Origin: Candidatus Aenigmatarchaeota archaeon
GTDB lineage: Archaea > Aenigmatarchaeota > Aenigmatarchaeia > GW2011-AR5
Assembly: GCA_016198685.1 (NCBI GenBank)
Contig: JACQID010000007.1
Coordinates: 1-64,000 of the forward strand
DNA length: 64,000 nt
Direction of reading: 5' to 3'
Shown here piece after piece: positions 7,511 through 16,829 of the stretch. The notes beneath the pieces were generated by a model. That model made no database searches. It was given only the letters and a program-made list of their open reading frames with translations, and was not told the origin of the DNA. Positions within the stretch are counted from its first letter, which is position 1, and the number at the start of each line of letters is the position of its first letter. The position numbers were made by a program, and so were the translations under genes.

Positions 7511-8047
7511 ATGAGCGGACAGTGTGAGACTGCATTTGATAAAACAACAACCCCGATTGTTGTTAGAACTATCTTGGATACTTCAGAATGGTTAAAATTG
7601 AGCAATCGTAGATATGTAAGTTTCTGGTCAGATTCTACGGGCAACCATATAGGCATTACTTCAGAAGGGCTATCATTTGATATAATCAATAAACAATTTG
7701 GGGTTAGTCTTGATAAGACAGAAGATTTCTTAAAAGAAGGTGTTGACTATACAGTAAAAATAGGAGATGAAATAGCCGGCGTGAGTGTAAAAAGGATTAT
7801 ATCGAATTCGCCCACAACAAAGAAGTTTTTCGATGTTATATCAGAGGCGAATAGTGAAATCGTTCAAAAGAACAATGGGAGATGGTCATATAACATAATT
7901 CATATTTTGGTCAAAAATGATGACGAGGTTAAATTAGCAGAGGAGGGTGTCGAATCTTTGCTGGACACGCCTCATGCTATTGAGGATATAACTAATTTCA
8001 AAGTAATAATAACTAAAGTCCCAGATTATTTGATGAAGGTGGAATAA
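7511..8047 (+). CDS. Hypothetical protein with a C-terminal module repeated in the 8750 remnant
   Basis: 178 residues from the ATG at 7511, with a GGAGG-type ribosome site (about 7494-7498) in the preceding gene. Residues 1-80 are unknown. The segment around residues 84-130, with IAGVSVKRI and later NGRWSYN, is clearly repeated in the broken gene at 8750 (IAGVSVKRI ... GGKWNYN). The module is therefore a recurrent unit of this cluster. There are no membrane segments and no catalytic motif I recognise. Confidence 0.55.
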   Translation: MSGQCETAFDKTTTPIVVRTILDTSEWLKLSNRRYVSFWSDSTGNHIGITSEGLSFDIINKQFGVSLDKTEDFLKEGVDYTVKIGDEIAGVSVKRIISNSPTTKKFFDVISEANSEIVQKNNGRWSYNIIHILVKNDDEVKLAEEGVESLLDTPHAIEDITNFKVIITKVPDYLMKVE

Positions 8048-8048
8048 G

Positions 8049-8753
8049 ATGACGTATTTGTTTCATATAAATTCAAATGGAAGATTTTTGCCAGATAAGA
8101 TACCCGAAATACTGACGAAATTATTTGCGTTATGTCGTGATAAAAGTTTCTTTCCAATATCATTTCGTTTTTGGAACAAGGAAGACATTGATATAAAGGA
8201 TCTAAATTTTGAAAAATTAAGACCTTATATAACTGAACGCAAAAAAAGAGGAGCACAGATTTACGAATTTGAAATAAACAATGGGAGGATGCAGATCAAT
8301 TATTATACGAAATTTGGTTATCCGGGCGATTACGGGGAATTCCATATATCACTAGATAACTGCAATTACTTACTGGATGAGAATGGAAGCTGGGATGAAA
8401 AACATCTCGAAAGAAGATTAGAAGAAACAATCAATTATTGTGTTGCGATTATTAAAAGTGCGGACAGTGACTTCGTTATTGGAGGGTGGGAAGAATATGA
8501 ATCTAGTGTTGAAGCTTGGCAAATAGATTTTTTGGTTATCAAGAAAGCACTATGGAAGAATTTTCTAAGAGAGCACATAAAATACAAATTCAGAATAGAT
8601 TTATCGGAAGACATAATAGAAAAACTAACCAAAGAGACTGCATATTCCGTGGAAGAAAGAGGGGATTTGATGATAATTAACTTTTCCGCTTTCCGAAAAG
8701 AGGGGCGGTTTTATAGAATGGTTGAAAAGCTGGCCGAGGCGAGGAAAAAATGA
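8049..8753 (+). CDS. Hypothetical protein (accessory cluster)
   Basis: 234 residues, soluble, with charged helices and aromatic strands; it starts one base after the previous stop codon. Its C-terminal half (ALWKNFLREHIKYKFRI, then VEERGDLMIINF) lines up loosely with the end of the 6811 protein, suggesting a shared fold. Its stop overlaps the ATG of the 8750 frame (ATGA), a sign of translational coupling. The gene is AT-rich compared with the housekeeping genes that follow. Function unknown. Confidence 0.5.
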   Translation: MTYLFHINSNGRFLPDKIPEILTKLFALCRDKSFFPISFRFWNKEDIDIKDLNFEKLRPYITERKKRGAQIYEFEINNGRMQINYYTKFGYPGDYGEFHISLDNCNYLLDENGSWDEKHLERRLEETINYCVAIIKSADSDFVIGGWEEYESSVEAWQIDFLVIKKALWKNFLREHIKYKFRIDLSEDIIEKLTKETAYSVEERGDLMIINFSAFRKEGRFYRMVEKLAEARKK

Positions 8754-9122
8754 GACATCAAATAGCCGGTGTAAGTGTTAAACGCATAACTAGTGTTCCG
8801 GGTCCGAACACAATGAAAAATAACATAGAAGAAGGTTACGAAGGCCTTGCAAAGAATGCCGGCGGAAAATGGAACTATAACAAGGGCATGTATATCAAAT
8901 ATATATGTTGATGGAACGCTTGAAGGGACAGGCCATGACCTGAACAAGAGCATAACCTTCAGCGCCTACAGGCCCTATACCATAGGTGCTGTTAGCGTTG
9001 GGAGCACCCAAGAAGGGGGCTACTGGAATGGCACAATAGGCATAGTCAATGTCTATGAGAAAGCGCTTAGCGTAGATGAAGTAATAAGCGACCTGGAAGC
9101 TTCTGCCGCCAAGTACGGCTAA
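8750..9122 (+). pseudogene. Fusion remnant: truncated copy of the 7511-type module joined to a LamG-domain tail
   Basis: Frame 8750-8911 encodes 53 residues whose start (IAGVSVKRI, later GGKWNYN) copies the module in the 7511 protein, then ends abruptly. In another frame, from about 8890, the sequence reads IYVDGTL...GYWNGTIGIVNVYEKALSVDEV, the C-terminal end of a LamG/concanavalin domain like that in the 44037 pilin. The two pieces meet around 8895-8905, consistent with a deletion that fused two genes. Neither half is complete, so this is a scar of rearrangement. Confidence 0.65.
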
Positions 9123-9129
9123 ACGGGTA

Positions 9130-9137
9130 TTTATAAA
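9130..9137 (+). promoter_or_regulatory. TATA box of the GGPP synthase gene
   Basis: TTTATAAA is centred about 27 bp before the ATG at 9161, the spacing expected for a leaderless archaeal transcript. Confidence 0.6.
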
Positions 9138-9160
9138 AATTCCCAAAGAATATAGAGAGC

Positions 9161-10150
9161 ATGAGCATAGAAACCGCAATGGCCGAGAAGGCAGGCCTTA
9201 TTGACAAGGAGCTTGATGCAGTTTTCCCCAAGAATGGCATAGCCAATCTTCAGGAAGCGGTCTGGTATCATATAGGGACCGGCGGCAAGCGCATACGCCC
9301 TGTTTTGGCAATAGCGACTTACGAAGCTCTCGGCGGCAAAGGCGATAAAATACTTCCTTTTGCGGCTGCATGCGAGGTACTGCATGCATGGCTTCTGATA
9401 CACGATGACATTGAGGATGGCGACCGCATGCGCCGGGACAAGCCGACCGTATGGATCAAATATGGAATGCCTCATGCGATAAACATTGGCGACTACATGT
9501 CCCAGAAGATGTATGAGCTAATATTAAGATGCCGCGATCGGGGCATGGATGAAAAGACGGTGTTTCGTCTCATAGATGCCATAGTCACTACTGCGATCAA
9601 AACAGCAGAAGGCCAGACAATGGACATGAACATGCGTTTCACCGAAGCTCCTGCGGAAGAGGAGTATATGAAAACCGTGACTGGCAAGACCGCGCATTAT
9701 CTTACAGTTCCGGCAATAGGCGGGGCAATAGGCGCGGGCGCAGATGAAAAATTAATCCAGAAAATACTCAAATATGGCGAATACGCCGGGCCTGCTTTCC
9801 AGATAGCGGATGATGTTCTTGACATGAGCGAAGGAAAGGGGCGAGGCGAAATAGGAAGGGACATTAAAGAAGGAAAAAGAAGCATAATGGTCGTTCACTG
9901 CCTATCTAGATGCAATGCTGATGAAAAAGAGAAGCTTCTGGCTATTTTGGCGAATGGACCTGAAAAAACAACTGATCACGATGTTCTTTGGGCAAAAGTG
10001 CTTTTCGAGAAGCATGGCTCAATAGAATATGCAAGGGAGAAAGCAAAGAACCTTATAGTAAAGGCGAAGAAAACAACTGAAGATATGCCTGATGGATTGC
10101 GAAACATACTCAATAGCTTTGCAGACTATCTTGTCGAGAGGAAGAAGTAG
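9161..10150 (+). CDS. Geranylgeranyl diphosphate synthase-type polyprenyl synthase
   Basis: 329 residues of a trans-prenyltransferase that condenses isopentenyl diphosphate onto allylic diphosphates to make the C20 (or C15/C20) chain of archaeal lipids. Visible motifs are GGKRIRP (41-47), the first Asp-rich motif DDIED (82-86), KTA (about 176) and the second Asp-rich motif DDVLD (217-221). The C-terminal GRDIKEGKRS is also typical. The start follows a TATA box by 27 bp. It supplies the substrate that the UbiA and reductase genes at 2.2-4.3 kb could use. The chain length of the product is inferred. Confidence 0.93.
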   Translation: MSIETAMAEKAGLIDKELDAVFPKNGIANLQEAVWYHIGTGGKRIRPVLAIATYEALGGKGDKILPFAAACEVLHAWLLIHDDIEDGDRMRRDKPTVWIKYGMPHAINIGDYMSQKMYELILRCRDRGMDEKTVFRLIDAIVTTAIKTAEGQTMDMNMRFTEAPAEEEYMKTVTGKTAHYLTVPAIGGAIGAGADEKLIQKILKYGEYAGPAFQIADDVLDMSEGKGRGEIGRDIKEGKRSIMVVHCLSRCNADEKEKLLAILANGPEKTTDHDVLWAKVLFEKHGSIEYAREKAKNLIVKAKKTTEDMPDGLRNILNSFADYLVERKK

Positions 10151-10207
10151 GGCGAATACCCTATAATTTCTCTGAATTATAAATATGAGAAATGCCTAAG
10201 TGTATTC

Positions 10208-10954
10208 ATGAAATGGAATCTTGCTTTTGCTACAATGCTGATTGCATTGGGCGTATTTATCATCAGCGGATGCGTGGCCAATGATGGAGGAAATAACCAA
10301 ACGAATAACACGGACAATGAAACCGTTTACATATATGGCAGCGCCGCAGTGCAGAACGTCAATATTCAGATAACGGAATCTTTTCCTGTGCAAATTCGCG
10401 CTATAGCCGAGGGGTATCTTCCAGATGGATGCACTCAGATTGATAATATCAGTCAAACCAGAGAAGGGAATGCGTTTCTTATAAACATAACAACGAAAAG
10501 ACCTGCAGAGGCAATATGCACACAGGCATTGGCGCCTTTTGAAGAATTGATCAATCTCAATGCAGAAAACCTGCCTGCTGGCAATTATACTGTTAACGTT
10601 AATGGAATTCAAGCAGGCTTTGAGCTTGGAACCAACAATTCTATTTCAGAGATTCATGATGTGGCCATAACAAATGTAAGCATAGGGGAATACAATACTA
10701 CTACACAGGAAATTCCTGTTTTCATAAAAGGCCAGTACGGCGGGAGCAGCTGCACAACGCTCAATGACATAGAGGTAATTTCGCAGGGAATGCAATTTAT
10801 CGTCAACGTGACATATACAAAGCACAGCGAAACATGCACAAAGGACCTAATGTTAATGAATAAAACCGTGTACCTTGACATGTCGCAGTCCGTTCAGGGA
10901 ACATATAGCGTGAACGTGAACGGCGAGCAAATGGCATTTGCATTTTCGGGCTGA
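10208..10954 (+). CDS. Lipoprotein with two tandem copies of a small extracellular domain
   Basis: 248 residues with a signal peptide ending in the lipobox IISGC (Cys22), then an Asn/Thr-rich linker. Two homologous domains of about 95 residues follow. Each begins with a strand pair (PVQIRAIAEG / PVFIKGQYGG), has two conserved cysteines that could pair, and ends with YTVNVNG / YSVNVNG plus a short strand. The domain resembles secreted beta-sandwich units found in bacteria, which would be anchored outside the membrane. Substrate unknown. Confidence 0.7.
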   Translation: MKWNLAFATMLIALGVFIISGCVANDGGNNQTNNTDNETVYIYGSAAVQNVNIQITESFPVQIRAIAEGYLPDGCTQIDNISQTREGNAFLINITTKRPAEAICTQALAPFEELINLNAENLPAGNYTVNVNGIQAGFELGTNNSISEIHDVAITNVSIGEYNTTTQEIPVFIKGQYGGSSCTTLNDIEVISQGMQFIVNVTYTKHSETCTKDLMLMNKTVYLDMSQSVQGTYSVNVNGEQMAFAFSG

Positions 10955-10996
10955 GTTCAAGAAAACGACTTAAAGATAAGGTTTTTCTTTATAGGC

Positions 10997-11461
10997 ATGA
11001 GAATGCCAAAATGGCTGATATATGCCGCAGGAGTCCCTCTCATCTATGCAGGGAGTATGCTATGCAATGCGGCTGTGGATGATTACATGCGGCGGGAGGA
11101 AAACGGAATTGTGCACGATGAGGTAACTCCTTTTGGCGAGTGCATAAAATTGACGGGAATGGAGAGGCTCGGTAACGGAGGTACATTCTCCCTGAAGGAG
11201 ATGGATAATGGAAAGCCTGTAGATGTTGCAAGATACAGGGTTCGCATAGTTCCGGATCGGGAACCGCCGGTTTGGCTGGTTCAGGAATACTCGCGGTTTT
11301 CCCGGTTGAACATGGAGAAGATTGGCGAGGGAATCTCATTGGTTGCCGGCGTGAACAGGCACGGGGATAAAAGGGAATATATAATCACCGCCGATCATTC
11401 AGGCGATAAAGTGGTCATAGGCTTCGCCCCGCTTCGTTGCACGGACTTTTCTGGCTACTGA
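10997..11461 (+). CDS. Membrane-anchored extracytoplasmic protein, unknown family (paralogue of the 19310 lipoprotein)
   Basis: 154 residues with an N-terminal hydrophobic helix (WLIYAAGVPLIYAGSMLC) that is a signal anchor, or a lipobox ending at the Cys. The body contains G-x-FSLKEMDNGKPVDV and ends EYIITADHSGDKVVIGFAPLRC. The leftward protein at 19310-19819 has the same order: KFRLKDVSEGRPVDI, then a charged strand, then TTVIFIPEPC. These look like distant paralogues of one exported family. The 3' end overlaps the convergent ferric-reductase-like gene by seven bases. Confidence 0.6.
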   Translation: MRMPKWLIYAAGVPLIYAGSMLCNAAVDDYMRREENGIVHDEVTPFGECIKLTGMERLGNGGTFSLKEMDNGKPVDVARYRVRIVPDREPPVWLVQEYSRFSRLNMEKIGEGISLVAGVNRHGDKREYIITADHSGDKVVIGFAPLRCTDFSGY

Positions 11462-12051
11462 AGATTAGGCTTCTGGACCTTCCTTATTCCGAGGATGAGG
11501 ACAATTGCCCTTAAAAGAAAGACAAAGAGTATGAAAGCCATGGCAGCGATGCCTGTCGTTCTTGAGAAGAATACACCGCCTTCAAGCAACGCTACATGAA
11601 ATATCATGGCTGCCATCGCAATGTATCCCGTCCTCTGAAGGCTTTTCCAGTTCTCATATCCCAGAGTGGCTATCCATTTGCCCGTGGACGTGATCGCCAT
11701 CAGGGTAAATATCATGAATGCGACTGCAGCAAACGCCATCGATGCTCCGTCAGCAAGCGTCATCTCTCGGCTGTTTTGAAGAAGCACCATGGGGACAAGC
11801 GCAAGATGCACGGACGCCAAGACGTAGCCCCACAGGCCGAACGTCTTCCGGTACTGCAGATCCTCCCGCAAGGCAGGAACGAAGCGTGCTATCGGTCCCA
11901 GAAGAAACGACATCCCTATGATGAAGACGGCCGAGAACGCAGCTATCGCATTAAGATAATTGATGCCAAAAGGCCGCCCCAGGCTGAAGAAATAATACCA
12001 TGACAGCATGAGCACAACGAATGCTGATATTATATGCGGCACTCTTTGCAT
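11455..12051 (-). CDS. Ferric-reductase-like / MsrQ-like heme membrane protein
   Basis: 198 residues with six hydrophobic helices. The ATG at 12051 is chosen because the longer frame overlaps the divergent hel308 promoter and reads as non-coding. Histidines in the helices (ASVHLALVP, MIFHVALLEGG) and the pattern GFxxL.L.ITS-x-W fit the ferric-reductase-like transmembrane domain that carries b-type heme, as in MsrQ/YedZ. No flavin or NAD-binding domain is fused, so electrons must come from another protein. The 70 bp to hel308 must hold both promoters. Confidence 0.65.
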   Translation of the reverse strand: MQRVPHIISAFVVLMLSWYYFFSLGRPFGINYLNAIAAFSAVFIIGMSFLLGPIARFVPALREDLQYRKTFGLWGYVLASVHLALVPMVLLQNSREMTLADGASMAFAAVAFMIFTLMAITSTGKWIATLGYENWKSLQRTGYIAMAAMIFHVALLEGGVFFSRTTGIAAMAFILFVFLLRAIVLILGIRKVQKPNLQ

Positions 12052-12121
12052 TTTGATAATTGCGCAAGGCAGGATATAAGCGTTGTTTAAGCCATAAAAC
12101 CTTTCTTCCGAAGTAATAGTT

Positions 12122-14266
12122 ATGCTTGTGAAAGACCTGCCTTTGCCAGAGAAAGCTCTGGCCGTGCTATCCGAGGAAGCCGAGACGCTGAACCCCCCGC
12201 AGGAACTTGCGATAAAAGCAGGGCTGCTTGAAGGCAAAAACATAGTTGTAGCCGCGCCCACGGCTTCGGGAAAAACGCTGATAGCCGAGATGGCATTTCT
12301 CAGGCACTTCCTTTCCGGCGGCAAGTCTGTGTATCTTGTCCCGCTAAAGGCACTGGGATCCGAGAAATACGACGAGTTCAAGAAACGGTACGAGAAGATC
12401 GGGATGAAGGTAGCCATTTCCGTCGGCGATATGGATTCGGAAGACATGTGGCTCAGGAACTATGACTTAATAATTGCGAGCAACGAGAAGATGGATTCTC
12501 TTCTCAGGCACAGGGCGGCATGGGTTCGGGACTTGACGCTCGTGATCTCAGATGAAGTTCATCTGCTTGATGATTCGTCGCGTGGGCCAACTCTTGAAAT
12601 GGTTCTTACGCGTTTGCGCGCCGAATCAAACGCCCAGATACTTGCACTTTCTGCCACAATAAAGAACGCCTCGGAAATCGCAGGATGGCTTTCTGCCGAG
12701 CTTGTCAAAAGCGATTACCGTCCGGTGAAACTCAGGAAAGGGGTATTTCTTGATAACTGCATCCACTTTGATAAAGAAAAAATCGCCATAAGCAACACGC
12801 ACAAAGAGGAGTTTGCCCTTTGCAGGGACACGCTTGATAAGGAGAAGCAGGCGCTTGTTTTTGTTTCAACACGGCGAAGCGCCGAAGCCGAGGCTGAAAA
12901 AATAGCTGGCAAAATTCCTGTGACAAATAGCGCGCTTGAGAAGATAGCAAGCGACATAGAGCATGCCCTGCCCTCGCCGACAAAGCAGTGCAGGCGCCTT
13001 GCAACTATAGTAAGAAAAGGCAGCGCCTTCCATCATGCGGGCCTTGTCGCAAAGCAAAGAAAATTGATAGAGGACAATTTCCGTTCAGGAAAGATAAAAT
13101 TCATAACAGCGACGACGAGTCTTGCCTTCGGCCTAAACCTGCCTGCAAGCCGCGTTATAGTAAGAGACACCAAGCGGTACACAAAATACGGTATGGATTT
13201 CATACCTAACATAGAAATTCAGCAGATGTTTGGACGGGCAGGGCGTCCTCGCTACGACAAGGAAGGGGAGGCAATACTTCTGGCGAAGAGTGAAGCGGAA
13301 AAAAGCGCCATGGAAGAGCGCTACATAAACGGCGAAACCGAGAACATTTATTCCAAGCTTTCGGTTGAGCCCGTGCTGAGGATGCACGTTTTGGCTCTTG
13401 TGGCATCAAACTTCGCAACCTCCAAAAGCCAGCTGCGGAACTTCTTCTCAAAGACTTTCTTTGCCCACCAGTACGGCGATATCGAAGACGTCATGACCAA
13501 GATAGAGAAAGTTTTGCGCATACTGAAGGATTTCGGTTTCATAAAATCCTCTGGCGAGGCCGCAACGCTAGGCGAGTTCATGCCCGCTTTCGAATTGAAT
13601 ACAGATCCTGCTATTGAGGCAACGGCTCTGGGCAAGCGCGTGGCTGAGCTTTACATAGATCCGCTTTCGGCGAGTCACCTGATAAAGAACGTGCAAAAGA
13701 AATCGGCTCTTGAATACCTCATGGCTATCAATCATTGCGCCGAGATGATGCCTCTTCTGCGCGTCAGGCAGAAGGAAGCCGAGGACATAGAGGTTGCGCT
13801 TGAGAGTTCCGGCCTTGTGACACCGGACGCATGGGATATGGATTATGAGGATTTCTTGGGCGAATTCAAGACATCTCTCATGTTCCTTGACTGGATGGAT
13901 GAAATTGGCGAGGATGCCCTGCTCGAAAAATATGGAGCTGCGCCAGGAGAAATACATGCAAAGAAGACGAATGCCGGCTGGATGCTTTATGCCGCGCGTG
14001 AGCTTGCAATGACACTCGGCGACAAGGATGCTGCAAAAGAAATAAACAAGGCGCGGCTGCGCGTTGTCTACGGCGTCAGGGAAGACCTTTTGCGCCTGGT
14101 TCTTGTGAAGGGCATAGGACGGTCGCGCGCCCGCAAGCTGCATAGGAACGGAATCCGGGGGATGGCTGACATAAAGAACAATACTGCGAAGGTTGCCGAG
14201 ATACTGGGAACTAAAATTACAGAGAAAATCATGCAGGAGATTTCCAGGGGCAGGTATTCCGATTAA
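12122..14266 (+). CDS. hel308: Hel308-type DNA helicase
   Basis: A 714-residue superfamily 2 helicase that unwinds lagging strands at stalled replication forks and works with archaeal recombination. Motif I APTASGKT is at residues 45-52, motif II DEVH at 144-147, motif III SAT at about 175, and motif VI QMFGRAGRPRYD at about 365. A winged-helix and ratchet region follows, ending in a helix-hairpin-helix (VLVKGIGRSRARKLHRNGI) near residue 665. Length and order match Hel308/Ski2-like archaeal enzymes. Transcribed divergently from the ferric-reductase-like gene. Confidence 0.95.
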   Translation: MLVKDLPLPEKALAVLSEEAETLNPPQELAIKAGLLEGKNIVVAAPTASGKTLIAEMAFLRHFLSGGKSVYLVPLKALGSEKYDEFKKRYEKIGMKVAISVGDMDSEDMWLRNYDLIIASNEKMDSLLRHRAAWVRDLTLVISDEVHLLDDSSRGPTLEMVLTRLRAESNAQILALSATIKNASEIAGWLSAELVKSDYRPVKLRKGVFLDNCIHFDKEKIAISNTHKEEFALCRDTLDKEKQALVFVSTRRSAEAEAEKIAGKIPVTNSALEKIASDIEHALPSPTKQCRRLATIVRKGSAFHHAGLVAKQRKLIEDNFRSGKIKFITATTSLAFGLNLPASRVIVRDTKRYTKYGMDFIPNIEIQQMFGRAGRPRYDKEGEAILLAKSEAEKSAMEERYINGETENIYSKLSVEPVLRMHVLALVASNFATSKSQLRNFFSKTFFAHQYGDIEDVMTKIEKVLRILKDFGFIKSSGEAATLGEFMPAFELNTDPAIEATALGKRVAELYIDPLSASHLIKNVQKKSALEYLMAINHCAEMMPLLRVRQKEAEDIEVALESSGLVTPDAWDMDYEDFLGEFKTSLMFLDWMDEIGEDALLEKYGAAPGEIHAKKTNAGWMLYAARELAMTLGDKDAAKEINKARLRVVYGVREDLLRLVLVKGIGRSRARKLHRNGIRGMADIKNNTAKVAEILGTKITEKIMQEISRGRYSD

Positions 14267-14342
14267 GAGGCCGGCGAATGAATCGGCCTATATATAATTT
14301 TACTGTAAAATAACTCCGTTTAAGATTCTGGAGCGCAACAGC

Positions 14343-14801
14343 ATGCTTGATGAAGTGATGAAGAATTACCGTCTGGGAGAGATGGCGGAAAAATGCGATT
14401 CCCTGAGTTCTTCCGCGACGATTGCCGATTTCGTCAAGCTGGCCCGCCAGAAGAACATGGAAGTCATGCCCATCGTCGGCGAGGACGGAAAGCTGGTCGG
14501 GATAGTGACCGAAAAGGACCTGATAAAGCTCATGAAAGTCGAAGGCGCATCTTCTAACTATCCCATAATAGAAAGAAAATTACCCAGGGAAATCCTGGCG
14601 GAATCGATAAGCTCCATAATGACGCAGGATCCTGTGACGCTCAAGGAAACCGATACGATGGAAGACGCGCTTAACATGATACTCAATCACGATTTTAGAA
14701 GGATAATAATAGTGGATTCTGAAGGCAAGCTGATAGGGAAGATAAGGATAGTGGACATAATCCATAATCTTTCTAAAGAAGAGGAAAAGACCGAGAAATA
14801 A
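14343..14801 (+). CDS. Tandem CBS-domain protein
   Basis: 152 residues forming one CBS pair (about 14-70 and 85-145). The repeats show the usual PIVGEDGKLVGIVTEKDLI and IIIVDSEGKLIGKIRIVDII ends. CBS pairs bind adenosine nucleotides and act as energy or redox-state regulators. The antiporter gene starts 27 bp after it in the same direction, so this protein may be its regulatory partner. That link rests only on position. Confidence 0.85.
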   Translation: MLDEVMKNYRLGEMAEKCDSLSSSATIADFVKLARQKNMEVMPIVGEDGKLVGIVTEKDLIKLMKVEGASSNYPIIERKLPREILAESISSIMTQDPVTLKETDTMEDALNMILNHDFRRIIIVDSEGKLIGKIRIVDIIHNLSKEEEKTEK

Positions 14802-14827
14802 AGCGATGCTGTACATGGGGTGTGTGA

Positions 14828-15982
14828 ATGGCCGAACTCTTCCTGTCACTTGCTATATTATTATTATCAGCCAAGCTGCTTGGGGAGATATTCGAGCGGC
14901 TTAATCTTTCTTCCCTTGTAGGCGAGATCACTGCAGGAATAATCGTAGGCCCGCTTCTTGGCGTGATAGTGCCGTCTGAAGAGCTGAAATTGATTACGGA
15001 TTTTGGAATAATCTTCATGCTTTTCCTCATAGGCCTGTCCACCAAGTTCGATGAAGTCAAGGGCAACATGTATGTCGGCATAGCTCTTGCGGCTGCCGGC
15101 TGCATGCTTGCGTTTGCCGGCGGGCTGATTGTGGGCAATGTGTTCTTCGGCAGCATGGAAGCCGGAATCATACTCGGGGTTGCGGTCATTTCAACAAGCA
15201 CTGCGATAACGCTGCGGTCCCTTGCCGATATAGGGGAATTCCAGTCGCGGCCCTACAAGCTCGCGCTTGCCGTGGACATAGCCGATGAGGTGATAGCAAT
15301 ACTGGCTTTGGCATTGCTCACAACTTACTTCACTGTCGGAATAGTGAAGCCGTGGGAAACGGTGTCGCTGTTCTTTGTCATCCTCGGATTTTTCTTCTTT
15401 GTATTGACCGCGGGTTCGTCGATAGCCCGCAAGCTCCTCTCTGCGTTCCGCGGCATGAGGGATGAGCAGATAATGGTGTCGGTGCCGCTTGTCGTGTTGT
15501 TCGTCACGGCGTTTGTCAGCGAGCATGTGGGAATAGCCGCAGTAACCGGCGCGTTCCTTGCAGGCGTGGCCCTGAACAAGTCCCCGCTGGTCGAGCCGCT
15601 CGTGCTGCCGAAGATAAAAGCCATATCCTACGGCTTCTTCATACCGATATTCTTCGCCTACTCTGCAGTGCTTCTTGACTTAGCTTCGGTTGTGCAGTTC
15701 CTTCCGGTCATAGCCGCACTTGTCCTCATTGTTTCCATAGGCAAGGTCATAGGATGCGGGCTCATAGCAGGGCTCTTCGGCTACAACGAGCATGAGCAGA
15801 AGGTCATCGGCATAGGGATGATACCGCATGGCGAATACAGCATAGTCATGGCGCAGCTCGCCCTGGTTGCAGGTTTCATCGAGGCAGACATGTATACCGT
15901 CGTCATAGCGTTCGTGATACTGAGCATCGTGATAACGCCGGTGCTCCTGCGCTGGTTCACCCGCAGGCCGGGCAGGCGGTAG
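14828..15982 (+). CDS. Cation/proton antiporter of the CPA2 (NapA/KefB) family
   Basis: A 384-residue integral membrane protein with about 12 helices and no soluble C-terminal domain. The core shows the family signatures GEITAGIIVGPLL (about 34), the unwound-helix region GVAVISTSTAITLRSL (about 118) and the ion-binding Asp pair in VDIADEV. The usual DD or ND of NapA/NhaA is here D-I-A-D, as in the KefB/GerT branch. It should exchange Na+ or K+ for protons at the membrane. Likely in an operon with the CBS protein. Confidence 0.88.
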   Translation: MAELFLSLAILLLSAKLLGEIFERLNLSSLVGEITAGIIVGPLLGVIVPSEELKLITDFGIIFMLFLIGLSTKFDEVKGNMYVGIALAAAGCMLAFAGGLIVGNVFFGSMEAGIILGVAVISTSTAITLRSLADIGEFQSRPYKLALAVDIADEVIAILALALLTTYFTVGIVKPWETVSLFFVILGFFFFVLTAGSSIARKLLSAFRGMRDEQIMVSVPLVVLFVTAFVSEHVGIAAVTGAFLAGVALNKSPLVEPLVLPKIKAISYGFFIPIFFAYSAVLLDLASVVQFLPVIAALVLIVSIGKVIGCGLIAGLFGYNEHEQKVIGIGMIPHGEYSIVMAQLALVAGFIEADMYTVVIAFVILSIVITPVLLRWFTRRPGRR

Positions 15983-16105
15983 CCGCTTTTATAGTGAAAG
16001 ATGCCGCATAATTAGGGAATATTATTGTTTCGCATATAGTGACGGAATTGTAGCCTATTTATTTTCTTCTGGCATTATAACCTTTCCCATAGCAATGATT
16101 GTGAA

Positions 16106-16251
16106 GGGTCTGTAGTCTAGCTTGGTAGGATCGGGCCTTCGGGATGCGCAGGGATTCGGTTTCCCGTCTTGGGATTCCTTCCCGAGGATATGAGTCATAT
16201 TCGCGCGCATAGAAATAGGCTCAGACGGGAGTTCAAATCTCCCCGGACCCA
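16106..16251 (+). tRNA. tRNA-Pro (CGG) with a 73-nt intron
   Basis: Exons fold to a complete tRNA: acceptor GGGTCTG/CGGACCC, D stem GTCT/GGAT, anticodon stem GGGCC/GGCTC, loop TTCGGGA with anticodon CGG, and T arm GGGAG/CTCCC with loop TTCAAAT. The intron (16144-16216) is at the canonical 37/38 site. Its ends form ATGCGC/GCGCAT, and TTC/GAA forms the central helix between bulges, a slightly relaxed BHB. CCA is not encoded. Confidence 0.9.
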
Positions 16252-16321
16252 TACTCAATTGGGGGTATATATAGTAGGGTGAAAATTGAACGTTTTTAAG
16301 ACTTCAGCATAGAGTACACTA

Positions 16322-16744
16322 ATGGGTAAGTTAAACACACTCGCAAAAATTGCTGAATTTATATTCGACAATTACGAGAATGAAAGAACGCTTGAAATTA
16401 ATCTAAGACAAAAATTTAGAAATGAATACCAAGTTTTTGTGTTATGGGCTGCTATGAATACAGACCATGCTTTTGCCTTTAAGGATAATGATACAGGCGG
16501 TCATATAAAACTCAATCAAGCTGGCATCAAAGAAATGGTTAAATTGTTGAATATACAGTTCAACCAAAGATATAGTATTATAATAATCGCACTTACACTT
16601 CTCTTGACTATAGGGGGTATTTGGCAGATAGGAAAGGACATTCTTCCGACAGATTATCTAGTAGGTGGGGGTATAATGCTACTAGTTATTATCGTTTTTG
16701 TTATCTTGGCTAGTATTTACAGATTGAACAGAGACGGGTCTTAA
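16322..16744 (+). CDS. Two-helix membrane protein with N-terminal soluble domain
   Basis: 140 residues. Residues 1-80 are soluble and helix-rich (AKIAEFIFDNYENERTLEI...), perhaps a winged-helix-like domain. Two membrane helices follow (about 85-102 and 112-132) with a short basic tail. The general layout recalls the 4674 protein. The gene is AT-rich, as are the two leftward genes that follow, and sits just after a tRNA, a common place for acquired DNA. Function unknown. Confidence 0.5.
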   Translation: MGKLNTLAKIAEFIFDNYENERTLEINLRQKFRNEYQVFVLWAAMNTDHAFAFKDNDTGGHIKLNQAGIKEMVKLLNIQFNQRYSIIIIALTLLLTIGGIWQIGKDILPTDYLVGGGIMLLVIIVFVILASIYRLNRDGS

Positions 16745-16829
16745 ATGTTTTTTTTGGCTAAGCATGAAAATATTGAGGGGGAATACCTTCAGTAAATGTA
16801 CGATGCAAATAATTAAAAATACTCATTTC

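Noticed and set aside
11596..12003. Rightward frames opposite the ferric-reductase-like gene
   Set aside because: They are shadows: Cys/His/Arg-rich composition with no domain, opposite a clear six-helix membrane protein.
16055..16258. Leftward 67-codon frame over tRNA-Pro
   Set aside because: It is the complement of the tRNA and its intron; the tRNA fold is complete.
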